This document shows, one piece after another, positions 56,861-64,000 of a DNA stretch of 64,000 nucleotides. Source of the stretch: Aptenodytes patagonicus (taxonomy: Eukaryota > Chordata > Aves > Sphenisciformes > Spheniscidae); contig NC_134961.1 of NCBI RefSeq assembly GCF_965638725.1, forward strand, positions 992,001 through 1,056,000. Reading direction: 5' to 3'. The notes beneath the pieces are model-generated. The model was not told where the DNA came from. It made no database searches and worked only from the letters and a program-made list of their open reading frames with translations. Position 1 is the first letter of the stretch. Every line of letters begins with the position of its first letter. The position numbers and the translations under genes are program-made.

Positions 56861-57403
56861 GGGGGTGCAGGCGGGGGGTCCCCCGCCCCGCCGACCGGGC
56901 CCCATGCCCCCCGCGGCTCCTCCGCATTCCTCAGCGTCTGAGCCGGGCTGGACCCCCGCCAGCGCAGGGGGGCCCCGCCGGCGGGGCAGGGCGGGGGCCG
57001 GGCCCCCCGGGGCGGGGTGGGGTGGGGATGGGGGGGGGCCCCCGCTGCCACGTGTGCTGGGTGCGCCGTGCCCCCCGACACGGCCCCTCGGCCGCCCCCA
57101 CCCTGCCCCGGGCGATGCGGGTGGCCGGGGCGGGGGGGGGGGGGCACAGCCAGGGGACCGGATCGGCGCTGCCACGGGTCGGGCTCGGGCGCTCACTCCT
57201 GCACTGAGCTGCCCGTTCTCAGCCGCCTGCCAGATGTGTGGCGGCCGAGCTATGGGGGTGGCAGTTTTGGGGGGGGGGTGACAGGGGTGGGGACGCGGGG
57301 TGGCCTGGCACTGCGGAGCTGTCACCCTGGAGACGGTGGCGTGGGGGGGGGTCGGGGTCCCCCACCGTGTCCTGGGAAGCAGGGGGGGTTGCTCGCAGGC
57401 AGC

Positions 57404-57530
57404 AGCTCTGCTGTACCGTGCTGTACCGTGCTGTGCCATGCCATACTGCGTTGTGCCGTGCCGTGTTGCGCCAAGCCACGCTGTGCCATGCCACGCCAGG
57501 CCGTGCTGTGCCACGCCGTGCTGTGCGGCA
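57404..57530. repeat. Degenerate GTGCC/GTGCTGT pentamer-decamer array
   Basis: About 125 bp of 5- and 10-bp units such as GTGCTGTACC, GTGCTGTGCC and ATGCCACGCC, in the GLIS2 upstream region. Confidence 0.85.
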
Positions 57531-58148
57531 GGCAGCCCCTGCCCGGCCCCGACAGGCAGCGGCGTTGGCCGGCGGGGAAGGGGCCCCGGCGGGGGAGGAA
57601 GCTCTGCCGCCTCCAGGGCTGGGGCCAGCGGGCTCGGCCGCCCGGGTCACCGCCGGGCTGGTGGCCGCCACCGCCCTCTTCTGCCGCTGGGAAAGGCCTC
57701 GCTGGGGCAGGCCTGCGGGGATGGACGGACCGACGGATGGCGGGGGGCAGAACAGGGACACCGCAGCTCCAGGGCTGCGGGTGCCCGGGGGATTTGGCAA
57801 TCCCCGGCAAGGTTTGGTAATCGGCCAAGGGGCTGTGCTGGCCCCGGGGTTTGGTGACACGGAAAGGACATGCTGGGGACACCGAGCGGCCGTGGGGGCC
57901 GGTGGGGGGCCCTCGGTGCCATGCCCTGCCCTTTGCCCGCCGCGGGAGGGGGCCGCGGCGGGGTGGCCGGAAGGGACGGCACAGTCCCCGTGCCAGCACT
58001 GCGGCCGCCAGCACCCGCTTGGCCTCCGGCCCAGAGCAGAGACGAGCATCGACGATGGGCCGGGCTGGGGCGATGGTTCGGGTGGCACCGGTGCCCCCCA
58101 TCCCCACAGTGACCCCCGCGTGTCCCCCGCAGCGCCCACCCCGGCACC

Positions 58149-58508
58149 ATGCATTCGCTGGAGGAGCCGTTGGACCTCAAGCTGAGCATCTCCAAGCTGC
58201 GAGCCGCCCGGGAGAAGCGGGCTCCCCCTGGCCCCCGACCCCGCGGTCCCCAGCGCCCGGACGCCCCGCCGGCCGGGGATGGCCGAGGGGGGAACCAGGG
58301 GGGTCGCCGTGTTGTGCCGGCTTCGCCATCCCCCGGCCTCCTGGCACACTCCAGGCTGGTGGAGCCGCGGGATGGGCACTTCCCCGCCATGCCGGTGGTG
58401 GATCTCAGCCTCTCGCCCCGCTCCGGCGGGGAGTCTCCGGTCGGCAGCGCCTCGCTCTCCCCCGAGCGCCAGGGCGGCGGGGACCTGCCCGGCCCCCTCA
58501 CCCCCCAC
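58149..58508 (+). CDS. GLIS2: GLIS2 first coding exon
   Basis: 360 bp, 120 codons, phase 0 at the donor CCAC|GTAAGT. The exon itself starts at 58133 after GTGTCCCCCGCAG, so the leader continues in an upstream exon. It encodes the conserved [17 protein letters not shown] start and the VVDLSLSP block. Confidence 0.96.
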
Positions 58509-61287
58509 GTAAGTACAGCTGTGTCATGCTCCCCCCCCCCCCCGAGGTGTCCTCAGCGGTAGGGACTGTGCCCGGGACGGTGCTCCCGACCTCGGCGGCG
58601 TGCCCGGTGCTGCCGGTGACACAGCCCCTCTGCAGTGTGTACACACACCCCGGGGTCGACGTCCTGCTCGGCCCGCCCGTGCCCCCCTGATCCCAGTGGC
58701 ATCCCCGGGGTGGCCCCTGGGGGGGTTGGGGGGGGGGGGTGGTCTCTGGGGGGCAGTGGGGGTCTCTGGGGGGGTCTCCATCCGGCTCGGCTGCGTCCTC
58801 CACCCACCCCCTGGGCTCTGCTCCAGGATTTCCAGTCCCTGCGCTACATCGACGGCCTCCCCAGCTCCTTCCAGTTCTTCCTGCCGCTGGGGGCGGGGGG
58901 GGCCCTGCACCTGCCCCCCGCCGCCTTCCTGCCCCCCAGCAAGGAGAAGCGCCTCCCCCCCGAGCTGCCCCTGCCCAAGCAGCTCGTCTGCCGCTGGTCC
59001 AAGGTCAGCAGGGAGGGATGGGGGGGCGACGGGGGGCTGTGGGGGCCGTGGGGTGGTGGGTGGGGGGTTAGGGGGCTGTGGGGTGAGAGGGAGGGGTTAT
59101 GGGGCTGGGGGGGGGTCCATGCAGATGCTTTCTGGGGCTGGGGGTGGTGATAGGGGGCTGGGAGGCCGCACAGGGGCATTGCGAGGATGGGGGGGGGGGG
59201 GGGGGTGAGAGTGGGGGGGGCCACGCAGGGGCATTTTGGGGCTGGGGAGGGGATGTGGGGCTGGAAGGCCATGGCAGAGCTCTGTGGGGCTTGCGGGGGG
59301 GGGATACGGGACTGGGGGGGCAAGTGGGGACAGCTGAGGGCTGGGGGGGGCGGTGATGGGGAGCTGGGGGCCATGTAGTGGGGCTGGGGGCTTGATATGG
59401 GGCTGGGGGGGTTGTGCAGATGCTTTATGGGGCTGGGGGTGGTGATAAAGGGCCAGGAGACCACGCAGGGGCATTGCGAGGATGGGGGGGGAGGATTGGG
59501 GGGGGGGAGAGTGGGGGGGGCCACACAGGGGCATTTTGGGGCTGGGGAGGGGCTGTGGGGCTGGAAGGCCATGGCAGAGCTCTATGGGGCTTGCGGGGGG
59601 CAATGTGGGGCTGGAGGGGGGTTGATGGGGAGCTGGGGGCCATGCAGGGATGCTGGGGGGGGGGGGGTGATACAGGGCTGGGGGGGTGTAGCGCAAAGGG
59701 CCATTTCCATCTCCCCAGATGCTGGTGCTGCTGCATACGGGGTACGGGTAGGAGCTGGGGGGGGGGGGGGGGGGCGAGGGGCAGGGGCTGGCCCCGGTGG
59801 GGGTCCCGCACCCCACCAGGCCCCCTCACCCCCAGCCCCCTGTCCGCAGTGCAACCAGTTCTTTGACCTCCTGCAAGACCTGGTGGACCACGTCAACGAC
59901 TTCCACGTCAAGCCCGAGAAAGACGCGGGGTACTGCTGCCACTGGGAGGGCTGCGCCCGCCACGGCAGGGGCTTCAACGCCAGGTGGGCGGGGGGGGGCT
60001 CCGGGCACTGTTGGGGGGGGGGGGGGAGCTCTGGGGGGGCTGCTCTGAGTCGCTGTGGGGAGACAGGAGCCCAGCACTGGGGGCTGCGCAGGGGGTCTCC
60101 ATCCATCCAGCCCTCGGGTGCGAGGTCCTGGGGGGCTGGATGTCCCTGTCCCCCCACCCCATAGCCAGGGCGCGGGGACAAGAAGACGCCCTGGGGGCTG
60201 GGGCCGTCCCCCGTGACGTACCCCCCGCCCCTGGCAGGTACAAGATGCTGATCCACATCCGGACGCACACCAACGAGAAGCCGCATCGCTGCCCCACCTG
60301 CAACAAGAGCTTCTCCCGCCTGGAGAACCTGAAAATCCACAACCGCTCGCACACAGGTCAGCGCCGGCCACCGCGCTCGCCCGGGGGAGCGGGGAGGCTC
60401 TTGGGGGGGGGGGGTGGGGACGGACGACACACGGACACACAGGGGACCCGGCAGGGCTGGCCGTGCCCCCGGCAGACCCGGCGCTGTGCCATCCCGCAGG
60501 CGAGAAGCCCTACATCTGCCCCTACGAAGGCTGCAACAAGCGTTACTCCAACTCCAGCGACCGCTTCAAGCACACCCGCACCCACTACGTGGAGAAGCCC
60601 TACTCCTGCAAGATGCCGGGCTGCCACAAGCGCTACACCGACCCCAGCTCCCTCCGCAAGCACATCAAAGCCCACGGCCATTTCGTCTCCCCCGAGCACC
60701 CGGAGATGCTCAAGGTCCACCCGCCTCCCAAAACGCCCCTGGGTTTGGCGGAGGTGCCCTACGTTAACGGGGCGCAGCTCGTGATCCCTAACCCCGCCGC
60801 CCTCTTCGCTCCCCCGGGGCTGCCGGCGTTGCCCATCCCTTTGGCGCCGGCACCGCTCGACCTCAGCGCCTTGGGCTGCGGGGCTGCCGGCGCCCTGCCT
60901 GCCCTGCCGGGCCCCGTCCTGCCCCTCAACGGCGGTCCCTTGAACTTGGCCAAGAGCCCGCTGCTGCCCTCGCCCTTCACGGCGGGGCTGGGGCTGCCCG
61001 TCATGTCGCTGCTGGCCGGCGGGGCCAAGGCCGAGGGGGAGAAGGGCAGCGGGGCCGAGGGGCGGCCACCCAAGGCGGGCAAGGGGCCGGAGAGCCGGAA
61101 GGAGAGGTGCGAAAGGACGGAGCTGGGGCGGCCGCGGGCCCCCCCTGAGAGCTTGGCGCTGCTGCCGGGGGCCGTGCTCGACCTCTCGGCCGGCGTCAGC
61201 TCGGGGGGCAGCCCCGAGGCGCTGCCGCCCGGCTGGGTGCTCATCCCCCCCGGCTCCCTGCTGCTCAAACCCGCCGCCGTGAATTGA
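58149..61287 (+). CDS. GLIS2: GLIS2 zinc-finger transcription factor, complete coding region in five exons
   Basis: GLIS2 is a nuclear Krueppel-like factor of the GLI/GLIS/ZIC class, with repressor and activator roles; loss in mammals causes nephronophthisis. Coding exons: 58149-58508, 58827-59003, 59850-59983, 60238-60356, 60500-61287, total 1578 bp, 525 aa (human 524). Layout: N-terminus [20 protein letters not shown]; Ser/Pro-rich region ending [15 protein letters not shown]; conserved block [20 protein letters not shown] (121-140); five C2H2 fingers at about 175-198, 209-234, 242-262, 270-292 and 300-322, all Cys/His ligands present and GLI-type linkers; then a Pro/Leu/Gly-rich tail ending [13 protein letters not shown] context CCGGCACCATGC is good and is preceded by an in-exon acceptor. 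An open frame on the opposite strand across the last exon is a GC artefact. Confidence 0.98.
58827..59003 (+). CDS. GLIS2: GLIS2 second coding exon
   Basis: 177 bp, phase 0-0: [20 protein letters not shown] to [11 protein letters not shown]. It supplies the first cysteine of finger 1. The acceptor is GGCTCTGCTCCAG and the donor CAAG|GTCAGC. Confidence 0.96.
59121..59700. repeat. Tandem duplication of ~295 bp in a GLIS2 intron
   Basis: Two copies in direct order: GCAGATGCTTTCTGGGGCTG at 59121 and GCAGATGCTTTATGGGGCTG at 59416, offset 295 bp. They stay aligned through GGGGCATTGCGAGGATGGGG and GGAAGGCCATGGCAGAGCTC. Each copy also contains shorter internal repeats of GGGGCTGGGGG and CACGCAGGGGCATT. 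Confidence 0.95.
59850..59983 (+). CDS. GLIS2: GLIS2 third coding exon
   Basis: 134 bp: [20 protein letters not shown] to [16 protein letters not shown]. It covers the rest of finger 1 and most of the GLI-type finger 2. The acceptor is CCTGTCCGCAG and the donor CCAG|GTGGGC, splitting an Arg codon. Confidence 0.97.
60238..60356 (+). CDS. GLIS2: GLIS2 fourth coding exon
   Basis: 119 bp: [20 protein letters not shown] to LKIHNRSHT. It covers the end of finger 2 and finger 3. The acceptor is CGCCCCTGGCAG and the donor ACAG|GTCAGC. Confidence 0.97.
60500..61287 (+). CDS. GLIS2: GLIS2 last coding exon
   Basis: 788 bp from [20 protein letters not shown] to VN-TGA (stop 61285-61287). It has fingers 4 and 5, then a long low-complexity tail with PLDLSAL and LDLSAGVSS short hydrophobic motifs shared with mammals. 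The acceptor is TGCCATCCCGCAG. Confidence 0.97.
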
Positions 61288-62870
61288 GGGGCCCGACGAT
61301 GCCCGGGGCCGGCTGCTGGCCCGGCGGGCAGATCCCGCTCCCCGGGGATGGGGGGGGGTATCGCCCCCTGCTCCGCGTCCCCCCACACCCCCCCACCCCG
61401 CAGCCCCCCCCACCCCCAGCGGGGCCTCGCTCGCGCTTTTAACCATCACGAAAGAAGAACGGACTCTTCTGAGAAAAGCAATAATCCCTCGGCGGCGGGA
61501 GCCAGCCGCGACCCCGTGCCGGGGGCAGCCCTGGGGGTATGGGGGGTGTCCGTCCCCCCCCCGGCCTGGGCAGCTGGAGACGCCGCTATTTATTTCTCGA
61601 CCAGCCCCCTGCTCTGACGGGGCCCCAGTTGGGCTCATCTGCTGCCGCCGACTCGGCGTCTCCCTGCCCGAGGCCTCGGCACTGCCGGTGTTGGTGTGGG
61701 GGGGCCGCAGCCCCCGGCCTCCTGCCGTGGGGACAGTGGGGTGACAGCTTGGGGACCGACCACTCCCGCAGCCCCGAGCTGCGCCCGGCCGTGCCGTCTG
61801 ACCCCACCTGGCTGGCACGGCTGCGGGCGGTGCCGCGGCCGCGACACCTCGGCGCGGTCCCTGCCGTGCCAGGCCCAGCTGGCTGGGCGCACGCCGGCCC
61901 GGCGCCTGCCCACATCCCTCCCGCTCGGCGGCCGCCCTCGTCCCCCGCCACCTCCCCGGCCTTCCCCGTGACAAGGCACACGGCTGCATGTGCCGCTCGC
62001 CGCGCCGGCTCCGCGCCGGGGCAGAGCCACCCTGTTTAGCTACGTTCATACCTAACCATGTACCGCAAGCGCATGCAGGCAGCAGGCAGCGCGGGCAGGA
62101 CTCCAGGCGCCGGCAGGGCTGCTGCCGACGGAACCTTGGCACCGGCTGGCGGGACACCCGCTCCTCGGGACGCGCCGGCTGCCCGCCCGCCCCCCTGGTC
62201 CCCACAGCGAGGTTCCCCGGTGAGCCCCCCCCCCCCACACCCGGGGCCACGGGGCAGCGTCGGGGCGGGCAGGACGCTGCTGCAGTGCCGGGAGCGGGCA
62301 GCGTGCCCGGCCCTCCGCGCGAGCGGAGCCCGGAGCCTTCCCCTGGCACACGCAGGGGGCCCCACGTGCCTCCCGCTGCCGGGCAGGACCCCCACCCGTG
62401 GCCTTCTCCGAACTGGGGTGTGTGTGGGGGTGTGTGTGGGTGGGGGTGTCCCCCCCAATCCTGCCCCCTCCCCACCGGAAGGAGCCCCCGGCCACGCGCG
62501 CCCCGCGGGGAGCCGGTCTCCCCGCCCTCACCCTCCTGGGGCCGGGGCGCGGCGGCCGCCCGGCGCTGCCACAGCCCCAGCATGGCCGCGGGCCATCGAC
62601 CAAGGCCGCCCCGGCCGGTGTACGTCTCCTCGCTCCTTCGTCGGTTCGTTGTTGCACATTCCAGGACATCAGTATTTTAACGGTCTCGAAGTGCCTTTCT
62701 ATCGTAGTTTCTGGGTTGTTTTTATTTTCCTCCTGTTGGGCTCCATCGCTGTTAGCATAGCGTTTAAGGACTGCAGAAGTTAAGAGATAAGCTAACGACT
62801 ATAACACTATATTCCTCCAGGGGAGAGGAAGTTTATTAAGAAAACAATAAAGTGAAGTTGAAGTAAGTTC
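61288..62870 (+). other. GLIS2: GLIS2 3' UTR
   Basis: About 1.58 kb from the stop to just past the AATAAA at 62846-62851. Its last 250 bp (about 62640-62830) are AT-richer than anything nearby and look like a conserved UTR end. No coding capacity is credible. Confidence 0.75.
62846..62851 (+). terminator. Poly(A) signal of GLIS2
   Basis: AATAAA on the plus strand with GTGAAGTTGAAGTAAGTTCC and CTGTTTCAG downstream. It is the first canonical signal after the GLIS2 stop in an AT-rich stretch. Confidence 0.75.
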
Positions 62871-63460
62871 CTGTTTCAGTCCGCGATGGCGGCGAGGGCC
62901 ACGATGAGCCCGAGGTGGGGACAAAGCCAAGGGACAGAGGGGTGCTGGAGGTGACAGGCGTGATCTCGGGGTGGGGGGGACACACGGCTGGCTGGGGCAA
63001 CCCCGCTGCCGGTGAAGCCCTGCCAGGGTCTGCGGGATGAGCCGTGGCGGGGGACAGCTCAGTGCGGCGGCGTCCCCCAGCCCCTCGCCCCGACCCAGCA
63101 GCTGTCCCGGCTGCCCGCCCGCAGTGGGAAAAAGGTAACGGCGTTCCCGTGGTACGGAGCCAGAGGTATCCGTGCGCTCAGGCCAAGAGCATCCGGTCAC
63201 ACCACGAAAATAGCTCCCGCAGCCTCCCTTCCCTGGGTGCCATTTGAGCCCTGGCAGCCCTCGGGTGCCCCGGGGAACACCCCTTCTTCCCCAGCCGCCT
63301 CCCTCCTCCTCCTCCTCCTCCTCCTCCTCCTCCTCCTCCTCCTCCTCCTCCTCCTCCTCCCCAGGTCAAAACCCAGCCCCTGGCAGGGGCCGATCCCCTC
63401 CGGGGCAGCGGGCAGAGGTGGGCAAGTCTCCTCTCCCTCCCCCCGGGCGCAGAGCAGCCA
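62871..63460. other. Spacer between convergent GLIS2 and PAM16
   Basis: About 590 bp between the two poly(A) sites. It contains a CCT trinucleotide run (63303-63360). No gene is seen. Confidence 0.75.
63303..63360. repeat. (CCT)19 trinucleotide repeat
   Basis: About nineteen uninterrupted CCT units, a long polypyrimidine:polypurine mirror tract about 120 bp past the PAM16 poly(A) signal. Confidence 0.97.
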
Positions 63461-63480
63461 GGCCAGGCCAGGACACGGTA

Positions 63481-63486
63481 TTTATT
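63481..63486 (-). terminator. Poly(A) signal of PAM16
   Basis: AATAAA on the minus strand only 52 nt past the PAM16 stop codon, followed by the TG-rich GTGTCCTGGCCTGGCCTGG. The 3' UTR would be about 75 nt, in keeping with the short mammalian one. Confidence 0.8.
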
Positions 63487-63537
63487 GGCTACCTATAAGT
63501 TAAGGGTGAGGGACACGGGGCGTGGGGGCGGCAGGAG

Positions 63538-63624
63538 TCACGTCTCGGCTTTCCACCCCTTCTCCTTCTCGTCCTTGGCCTGGATGCGGAGCTCCTCGTC
63601 TAGCCGCTCCTTGGCTCTCACCAC
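63538..63624 (-). CDS. PAM16: PAM16 last exon
   Basis: 87 bp, 28 codons plus TGA. The acceptor is GTCCCGCAG. Lys/Glu-rich [20 protein letters not shown]; the last eight residues (EKGWKAET) differ from the mammalian EKGQMPHT-like end. Confidence 0.95.
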   Translation of the reverse strand: MVRAKERLDEELRIQAKDEKEKGWKAET

Positions 63625-63869
63625 CTGCGGGACACGGGGACGGGCTGACAGGGTGACAGGCCGCTGCCGCCGCCCCCTCCCCTCCCTGCCTCATCCACGG
63701 CGACGCTCAGGCTCTGCTCTCTCCCGAATCCCAGGCAGGGGAAGGTGCCGAGGGCCAGGGCTGGGGGCCAGCGCGGCCCCCCTCCTCTCCTCCCTTTGCT
63801 CACCTTGGACTGCAGGTAGAAGGAGCCTCCCACCGACTTGTCGTTCACCTTGAACAAGTGGTCGTAGTT
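63538..63869 (-). CDS. PAM16: PAM16 (MAGMAS, TIM16), C-terminal two exons; gene continues past the right edge
   Basis: PAM16 is the inner-membrane, matrix-facing J-like subunit of the mitochondrial presequence translocase-associated motor. It holds the J-protein PAM18 (DNAJC19/DNAJC15) and tunes its stimulation of mitochondrial Hsp70. Visible exons (minus): 63804-63869, encoding [22 protein letters not shown], and 63538-63624, encoding [28 protein letters not shown] and TGA. Both junctions are phase 0 with GT-AG sites. These 50 residues are the end of the J-like domain (which lacks the HPD triad in this family) and the charged C-terminal helix; the whole protein is about 125 aa. The N-terminal exons lie beyond 64000. 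In mammals PAM16 sits beside CORO7 and read-through transcripts join them. Confidence 0.96.
63804..63869 (-). CDS. PAM16: PAM16 penultimate exon
   Basis: 66 bp, 22 codons, phase 0-0. The acceptor is CTTCTCTTCGGCAG and the donor CAAG|GTGAGC. It holds the invariant [10 protein letters not shown] and [11 protein letters not shown] segments. Confidence 0.96.
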
Positions 63870-64000
63870 CTGCCGAAGAGAAGTTCCCCGTCAGATTCAT
63901 CTCCGCCCTCCCCGGCCCCGACCCCCCGCCGGCCTCCCGCTCCCCGTGGCGGTGCTGGAGGTGACGAGTGCGATCTTGGGGACACGGCTGGCTCTGCTCG

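Larger units (their letters stand above)
51371..58132. other. TFAP4-GLIS2 intergenic region and GLIS2 5' region
   Basis: About 6.8 kb of very GC-rich DNA. It should contain the GLIS2 promoter and at least one non-coding first exon, because the ATG exon of GLIS2 starts with a splice acceptor only 16 nt before the ATG. I cannot place the first exon: several CpG-dense blocks (about 53380-54000, 55700-56230) and many GT donors qualify. It also holds tandem arrays (51440-51800, 52875-52910, 52911-53378, 56490-56860, 57404-57530) and the N gap. Confidence 0.75.
58509..60499 (+). other. GLIS2 introns
   Basis: The spans 58509-58826, 59004-59849, 59984-60237 and 60357-60499 are introns with GT-AG ends. 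The 846-bp intron at 59004-59849 is largely a tandem duplication (59121-59700). Confidence 0.9.

Noticed and set aside
53903-56941. Open frame of 1012 codons on the plus strand upstream of GLIS2
   Set aside because: It crosses CpG-rich non-coding DNA, has Pro/Gly/Ala/Arg composition set by GC content, overlaps equally long frames on both strands and shows no family similarity.
60358-62583. 741-codon minus-strand frame opposite the last GLIS2 exon and UTR
   Set aside because: It is the antisense shadow of GC-rich GLIS2 coding sequence, with no start context, splice structure or similarity.

Overview
The window is vertebrate nuclear DNA, almost certainly from a bird and probably a neoavian one. 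Three things point that way. Every protein gene is split by GT-AG introns and matches a vertebrate gene. The gene order SRL - TFAP4 - GLIS2 - PAM16 and its orientations (-,-,+,-) are those of human 16p13.3, which corresponds to a small avian chromosome. Intron 1 of SRL carries a solo LTR of a kind that is common in neoavian genomes. Base composition rises from moderate GC in the first 8 kb to very high GC, with long G/C homopolymers and many tandem arrays, from about 36 kb on. That is typical of avian microchromosomes.

Layout. 1-11.6 kb is intergenic DNA with no gene I can support; by synteny ADCY9 should lie beyond the left edge. 11.6-38.54 kb is SRL (sarcalumenin, minus strand, seven coding exons), with a TATA box and muscle-type E-boxes at its promoter. 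38.6-40.0 kb is a short intergenic stretch holding a perfect MEF2-type site. 40.03-49.95 kb is TFAP4 (bHLH-leucine zipper factor AP-4, minus strand, seven coding exons, 338 aa). 49.95-58.13 kb lies between the divergent TFAP4 and GLIS2 genes; it holds a 1.3-kb pentamer satellite, a GC-rich minisatellite, CpG-rich DNA and a 100-N assembly gap. 58.15-61.29 kb is the GLIS2 coding region (plus strand, five coding exons, 525 aa), with a 3' UTR to about 62.87 kb. 63.46 kb to the right edge is the 3' end of PAM16 (minus strand), tail to tail with GLIS2.

Exon boundaries were read by eye and checked by reading-frame arithmetic. SRL gives 472 aa without its acidic exon and 829 aa with it. TFAP4 gives exactly 338 aa and GLIS2 525 aa, all matching or close to the family lengths I know. 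The genes do not form a pathway. SRL is a sarcoplasmic-reticulum calcium-store protein of striated muscle, TFAP4 and GLIS2 are transcription factors, and PAM16 is part of the mitochondrial import motor. Their linkage is ancestral synteny.

I found no previously undescribed biological system. The most useful second looks are these: an in-frame upstream ATG with a Pro-Glu repeat before TFAP4; E-boxes in TFAP4 intron 1 and its leader; candidate muscle enhancers in and near SRL; the tandem repeat of the SRL acidic exon; the pentamer satellite beside the TFAP4 promoter; and an old LINE remnant plus a solo LTR in SRL intron 1.
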